A DNA stretch of 36,040 nucleotides from Oscillochloris sp. ZM17-4 (GTDB lineage Bacteria > Chloroflexota > Chloroflexia > Chloroflexales > Chloroflexaceae): NCBI RefSeq assembly GCF_019599295.1, contig NZ_JAIEWN010000005.1, positions 98,821-134,860 of the forward strand. The letters run 5' to 3'. A program made the translations under genes and the position numbers. The notes below the pieces were generated by a model. That model did no database searches. It worked only from the letters and a program-made list of their open reading frames with translations, and was not told where the DNA came from. Of the stretch, positions 32,235 to 36,040 are shown piece by piece. The first letter of the stretch is position 1; every line of letters begins with the position of its first letter.

Positions 32235-34034
32235 ATGACCCGAGCTGAGTTCACGGTGGCCGACGCCCGCAGCTACGACCGGCGCTCGCCGACGCGCTGG
32301 GTGGCCTCCCACATCCTGCGCTACCCGGTGCTTCCGACCATCTTTCTGCTGACCACCGTGGCCATGGCGGCTACGCAGAGCCTTGCCGCCGTGATGGTGG
32401 GCCGGGCCTTCGACGTGATCATCGGCGGCGGGGACGCCGGGGCGATCGGGCTGGCCGCGCTGTGGGTGGTGGCGGCCTACCTCGGCTACGGGCTCAGCGA
32501 CATCGTCAACAGCCTGGCCATCCGCGTGCTGGCCCAGCGGGTCGAGCGCGACGCCCGCGATGAGATCTATCTGAGCCTACTTGGCAAGAGCCAGAGCTTC
32601 CACGGCCGCCAGCGCGCCGGCGACCTGATGGCCCGCGTGACCAACGATGTGCAGCAGGTGAACCTGCTGGTCAGCCCGGCCCTCGGCGGGCTGACCGAGT
32701 CGACCCTGACGCTGGTGGTGCCCCTGGTGACGATCGCCCTGCTGCGGGTCGAGCTGCTGCTGGTGCCGATGATCTTCCTGGTGGCCTTCAGCGTGGCCCT
32801 GCGCCGCTTCAACAACAACCTGCGCCCGGTGGCCGGCGCCCTGCGCGAGCGCTTCGGGGTGATGAACGCCGGCCTGGCCGAGGCGATCTCGGGGATCGAG
32901 GTGGTGAAGGGCTTCGCCCAGGAGCCGGCCGAGGAGCGCCGCTTCGACGGCACGGCGGCGGCATACCGCGACAGCTTCGTGCGCGAGGGCGAGGTCTCGG
33001 CGCGCTACCTGCCGCTGCTGGTCTACGGGCTGACGATCGGCCTGGCCCTCGGCCACGCCCTGACCCTCTTCCTGGCGGGGCGGCTCTCGGTCGGCGAGGT
33101 GATCACCTTCATGGCGCTGATCGAGACCCTCAGCTTCCCGACCCGCTTTCTGCTCCAGCTCTTCCCGATCATCCAGCAGGGCGTGGCGAGCGTCGAGCGC
33201 ATCCTGGGCCTGATCCGCGCCGAGTCGGACCTGGACGAGAACAGCGCGGGCTACGCGGCCCCGCTCAGCGGGGATATCGTCTTTGAGGACGTCTCATTTG
33301 GATATACCGAAGCACAGCCGACGAGCGAGCGCTCGTCGGCTGTGCTTCATAAGATCTCCTTCCGCGCCCGCGCCGGGCAGACGGTGGCGATCGTCGGGCA
33401 GACCGGCAGCGGGAAGACGACCCTGACCCGGCTGGTGAACCGCACCTTCGACGCCGTATCAGGGCGGGTGCTGGTGGACGGGGTGGACGTGCGCGAGTGG
33501 AGCATGGACAGCCTGCGCTCGCAGATCGCGACGATCGAGCAGGACATCTTCCTGTTCTCGCGCAGCATCGCCGATAACATCGCCTTCGGGGCACGCGGGC
33601 CGGTGGGCCGGGAGCAGGTCGAGCGGGCGGCGAAGGAGGCCCAGGCCCACGCGTTCATCATGGCCATGCCCGAGGGCTACGACACGGTGGTGGGCGAGCG
33701 CGGGGTGACGCTCTCGGGCGGCCAGCGCCAGCGAATCGCCATCGCCCGCGCCTTCCTGAGCGACCCGCGCATCCTCATCCTGGACGACAGCACCTCCGCG
33801 ATCGATAGCGCCACCGAGGACCAGATCCAGCGGGCGATGCGCCGCATCCTCAGCGGGCGGACGACCCTGCTGATCACCCACCGGCTCTCGCAGATCCGCA
33901 GCGCCGACCACATCCTGCTGATCAAGAACGGCCGCCTGATCGACCAGGGCGGCCACGAGGAGCTGCTGGCGCGCAGCGCGGCCTACCGCCAGCTGTTTGT
34001 GCGCGACGAGGCCGCGCCCTCGGCCCGGGCATGA
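32235..34034 (+). CDS. ABC exporter half with degenerate ATPase site
   Basis: A 599-residue half-transporter: six-helix membrane domain (about 25-320) then ATPase domain (about 345-585). Walker A is GQTGSGKTT (about 387-395), signature LSGGQ near 494 and Walker [12 protein letters not shown]. The residue after the Walker B Asp is Asp518, not the catalytic Glu. This is the mark of the degenerate half in heterodimeric exporters such as TM287/288 or BmrCD. The second half, with a normal Glu, lies downstream. Residues about 358-371 ([14 protein letters not shown]) are encoded largely by an in-frame palindrome right after the A-loop Tyr in FGY. Substrate unknown: drug or lipid. Confidence 0.92.
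   Translation: MTRAEFTVADARSYDRRSPTRWVASHILRYPVLPTIFLLTTVAMAATQSLAAVMVGRAFDVIIGGGDAGAIGLAALWVVAAYLGYGLSDIVNSLAIRVLAQRVERDARDEIYLSLLGKSQSFHGRQRAGDLMARVTNDVQQVNLLVSPALGGLTESTLTLVVPLVTIALLRVELLLVPMIFLVAFSVALRRFNNNLRPVAGALRERFGVMNAGLAEAISGIEVVKGFAQEPAEERRFDGTAAAYRDSFVREGEVSARYLPLLVYGLTIGLALGHALTLFLAGRLSVGEVITFMALIETLSFPTRFLLQLFPIIQQGVASVERILGLIRAESDLDENSAGYAAPLSGDIVFEDVSFGYTEAQPTSERSSAVLHKISFRARAGQTVAIVGQTGSGKTTLTRLVNRTFDAVSGRVLVDGVDVREWSMDSLRSQIATIEQDIFLFSRSIADNIAFGARGPVGREQVERAAKEAQAHAFIMAMPEGYDTVVGERGVTLSGGQRQRIAIARAFLSDPRILILDDSTSAIDSATEDQIQRAMRRILSGRTTLLITHRLSQIRSADHILLIKNGRLIDQGGHEELLARSAAYRQLFVRDEAAPSARA
33309..33348 (+). repeat. In-frame palindrome inside the first ABC gene
   Basis: An 18-bp perfect stem (33309-33326 with 33331-33348) around GAGC. 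The outer GAAGCA/TGCTTC matches positions 9-14 of the GTAGGGCCGAAGCAT family. Translated, it adds roughly ten residues to the loop after the A-loop Tyr. Confidence 0.8.
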
Positions 34035-34366
34035 CCTGTACCTTCCCGGTATCTCCGCTGGGGCTGCGCGCCCCAGACCCGCGCCAGGGGGCGCGTGCCC
34101 ATGTGCATGAGGTTAACCGAAACCGGATTGACCGCCCGCCGCCCGGTGTCGGCCCGCTGGGGCGGCCCACCCCCGCCGGGGGCATCGTAGGGCCGAAGCA
34201 TGCGCACCCCATGCATGTGCGACACGCAGATCCATCCGGTGCGCATGCTTCGGCCCTACAGGGGGCGGCCATCCTAATGCACATGGGCTGGCCCCCGGGG
34301 CGCTGCGCGGGGCGCAGCGCCCGCATCCGGAGACGCGGGCGCTGCGCCCGCATATAGGAGAGCAGT
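34035..34366 (+). other. Gap between the ABC halves, filled by inverted repeats
   Basis: No gene is seen. It contains the 73-base palindrome at 34187-34259 and, from about 34295 to 34350, GC-rich inverted repeats of GGGCGCTGCGCCC type. The ribosome-binding site GGAG (34357-34360) lies six bases before the second ABC start. Confidence 0.6.
34187..34259. repeat. Palindrome of the GTAGGGCCGAAGC family with a 29-base core
   Basis: Arms of 22 bp (34187-34208 with 34238-34259). The outer 15 bases are conserved and the inner seven (GCGCACC) are specific. It lies free in the gap between the ABC genes, 150 bases after the upstream stop. Confidence 0.85.
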
Positions 34367-36040
34367 ATGGGACTGACAGGCGGCCTGAGCGCCGAGGAGT
34401 ACGACCGCAGCTACAGCGATGCGCAGCTCATCCGCCGCATCGCGGCCTACTTCCGGCCGCAGGGCAGGCGGGTGGCCCTGGTCTCCACCATGGTGGCCCT
34501 GGCCTCGCTGGCGGCTACGGTGGTGCCGCTTGTGATCTCGCGCGGCATCGACGCCCTCGCCGGCAGCCCGAGCGCCCAGCTGCTGCTCGGCCTCTCCGGC
34601 CTGGTGACGGTGCTGGGCGGGGTGGGCTGGGTCTTCAACTTTGTGCGCCAGCGCTACGCGGCCCGCGCCGTGGGCGATGTGGTGCTGGCCCTGCGCCAGG
34701 ACGCCTTCCGCGCCGTGATGCGCCGCGATATGTCGTTCTACGACCAGTACGCCTCGGGGCGGGTGGTCAGCCGGGTCACCTCGGACACCCAGGACTTCTC
34801 GACGGTGGTGACGCTGACGGTGGACCTGCTGAGCCAGCTGGTGCTGGTGGGGGTGATCTCGGCGGTGATGCTGGCCGTGAACTGGCGGCTGGCTCTGGTG
34901 ACGCTGTCCCTGGGGCCGGTGGTGGTGGTGGTGGCGACGGTCTTCCGCAGCCTGGCCCGGCGGGCCATGCAGCAGTACCAGCGCGCCCAGGCCACGGTGA
35001 ACGCCAGCATCCAGGAGACGATTAGCGGCATGGCGGTGGCGAAGGGCTTCCGCCAGGAGGCCGCGCTCTACGCCGACTTCCAGGCCACCAACGCCCTGGC
35101 CTACCGCGTGCAGCTGGCCCGCGTGGCCGTCTTCGGCAGCATCTTCCCGCTGCTGAACACGATCTCGGGGCTGGGCACCTCGGCGGTGATCTATGTGGGC
35201 GGCCTGCTGGTGATCGGCGGCAGCGTCAGCGTGGGCGACTGGTACCTGTTTGTGCAGGGCCTGGCGATCTTCTTCTACCCGATCACCAGCATCGCCTCGT
35301 TCTGGAGCCAGTTCCAGCAGGGCCTCGCCGCCAGCGAGCGGGTCTTCTCGCTGATCGACGCCGAGCCGCGGGTGGTGCAGGAGGCGAATGAGGACCCCGG
35401 GCGGCTGCGCGGGGAGATCGCGTTTGAGGGGCTGGAGTTTAGCTACGGAGGTCGGGAGGCGGGAGGCGGGAGGCGGGAGGCGGGAGGTGAGGACGCGACG
35501 ACGCAGAGCGCAGAGCCCCTGCCACCAGCCACCAGCCACCAGCCTCCTCTGCCCGCCCCGACGCTCGTCCTGCACGACTTCTCCCTGCACATCCGGGCCG
35601 GCGAGCGGCTGGCGATCGTCGGGCACACCGGGGCGGGCAAGTCGAGCCTGGTGAAGCTGATCATGCGCTTCTACGAGTTCCAGGGCGGCCGGCTGCTGGT
35701 GGATGGGCGCGACATCCGGCGGCTGGATCTGGCCGCCTACCGCCGGCAGATCGGCCTGGTGCCGCAGGCGCCCTTCCTCTTCTCGGGCACGGTGGCCGAC
35801 AATATCCGCTACGGGCGGCCCGGCGCGAGCGACGAGGAGGTGGCGGCGGCGGCCGGGCAGATCGGCGCGGGCGGCTGGGTCGCCGACCTGCCCGAGGGGC
35901 TCGCCACCGACGTGGGCGAGCGCGGGGCGCGTATCTCGCTGGGCCAGCGCCAGCTGGTGGCCATGTCGCGCGTGCTGCTCCAGGACCCGGCGATCATCCT
36001 GCTGGACGAGGCCACCGCCAGCATCGACCCCTTCACCGAG
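34367..36040 (+). CDS. ABC exporter half with canonical ATPase site (3' end beyond window)
   Basis: The first 558 residues of a half-transporter, open at the window end. The membrane domain has six helices (about 35-335). The ATPase domain has Walker [10 protein letters not shown] (about 419-427), signature ISLGQRQ, and Walker [13 protein letters not shown] with catalytic Glu548. It should pair with the degenerate half encoded upstream to form one heterodimeric exporter. Residues about 361-400 (Gly/Arg-rich then [13 protein letters not shown]) come from an in-frame heptad insertion directly after the A-loop Tyr in FSY, the same loop interrupted in the partner. GGAG precedes the ATG by six bases. 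Confidence 0.92.
   Translation, partial: MGLTGGLSAEEYDRSYSDAQLIRRIAAYFRPQGRRVALVSTMVALASLAATVVPLVISRGIDALAGSPSAQLLLGLSGLVTVLGGVGWVFNFVRQRYAARAVGDVVLALRQDAFRAVMRRDMSFYDQYASGRVVSRVTSDTQDFSTVVTLTVDLLSQLVLVGVISAVMLAVNWRLALVTLSLGPVVVVVATVFRSLARRAMQQYQRAQATVNASIQETISGMAVAKGFRQEAALYADFQATNALAYRVQLARVAVFGSIFPLLNTISGLGTSAVIYVGGLLVIGGSVSVGDWYLFVQGLAIFFYPITSIASFWSQFQQGLAASERVFSLIDAEPRVVQEANEDPGRLRGEIAFEGLEFSYGGREAGGGRREAGGEDATTQSAEPLPPATSHQPPLPAPTLVLHDFSLHIRAGERLAIVGHTGAGKSSLVKLIMRFYEFQGGRLLVDGRDIRRLDLAAYRRQIGLVPQAPFLFSGTVADNIRYGRPGASDEEVAAAAGQIGAGGWVADLPEGLATDVGERGARISLGQRQLVAMSRVLLQDPAIILLDEATASIDPFTE
35454..35542 (+). repeat. In-frame heptad arrays inside the second ABC gene
   Basis: Five GGGAGGC-type units (35454-35488) and three CCACCAG units (35522-35542) are separated by 33 bases. 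The two are only partly complementary (GGAGGC with GCCTCC). The reading frame is kept through all of it. Confidence 0.85.

Overview
The window is high-GC bacterial DNA with genes packed on both strands. It suggests a filamentous Chloroflexota of class Chloroflexia, near Roseiflexus or Kouleothrix. The grounds are a secreted protein with the duplicated YFxxTGH/YWESRGG repeat I associate with this group, the mix of housekeeping and carotenoid genes, and protein similarities recalled from memory. That placement is inference. No phage, transposase, integrase or CRISPR array was seen.

Layout. 0.2-5.6 kb: a secreted repeat protein, then a leftward block of HtrA protease, a DUF2085 membrane protein and phytoene synthase, preceded by a CarH-like B12-binding MerR regulator with its own promoter and operator-like repeats. 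5.6-8.6 kb: a GDP-sugar reductase, a broken nucleotidyltransferase and a CvpA-like protein. 8.8-14.2 kb: GAPDH and a zinc-finger protein with damaged, fused 3' ends, a sigma-like factor, a HAD hydrolase, an ECF sigma/anti-sigma pair and a small membrane protein. 14.3-21.7 kb: a methyltransferase, an Eis-type acetyltransferase, a glycosyltransferase, half of a MurJ flippase, ribosomal protein S20, DNA polymerase III delta and an M28 peptidase. 22-25.3 kb: a response regulator, a damaged histidine kinase, a polyferredoxin, a small membrane protein and tRNA-Pro. 25.4-36 kb: an unknown protein, a histone-deacetylase-like enzyme, hisH-hisA, a coiled-coil protein, a THUMP-type methyltransferase, a glycosidase-like protein without evident catalytic acids, and the two halves of a heterodimeric ABC exporter (the second cut by the window end).

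The most striking feature is what fills the gaps. About fourteen loci carry tandem 7-bp units, usually as inverted arms that fold into a hairpin. The unit differs from locus to locus but its length is almost always seven. About ten more loci carry palindromes that start GTAGGG-N-CG-(A/C)-AGC. Their conserved outer bases often supply the in-frame stop codon of the neighbouring gene, and their inner arms differ between copies while staying complementary. Three of these repeats lie in frame inside genes: one in a methyltransferase and one in each ABC half, at the same loop of the ATPase domain.

Four genes or gene pairs (nucleotidyltransferase, GAPDH/zinc-finger, MurJ, histidine kinase) have lost internal or terminal segments at abrupt junctions. 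That may be real decay or collapsed assembly, and it bears on every functional call made for them.
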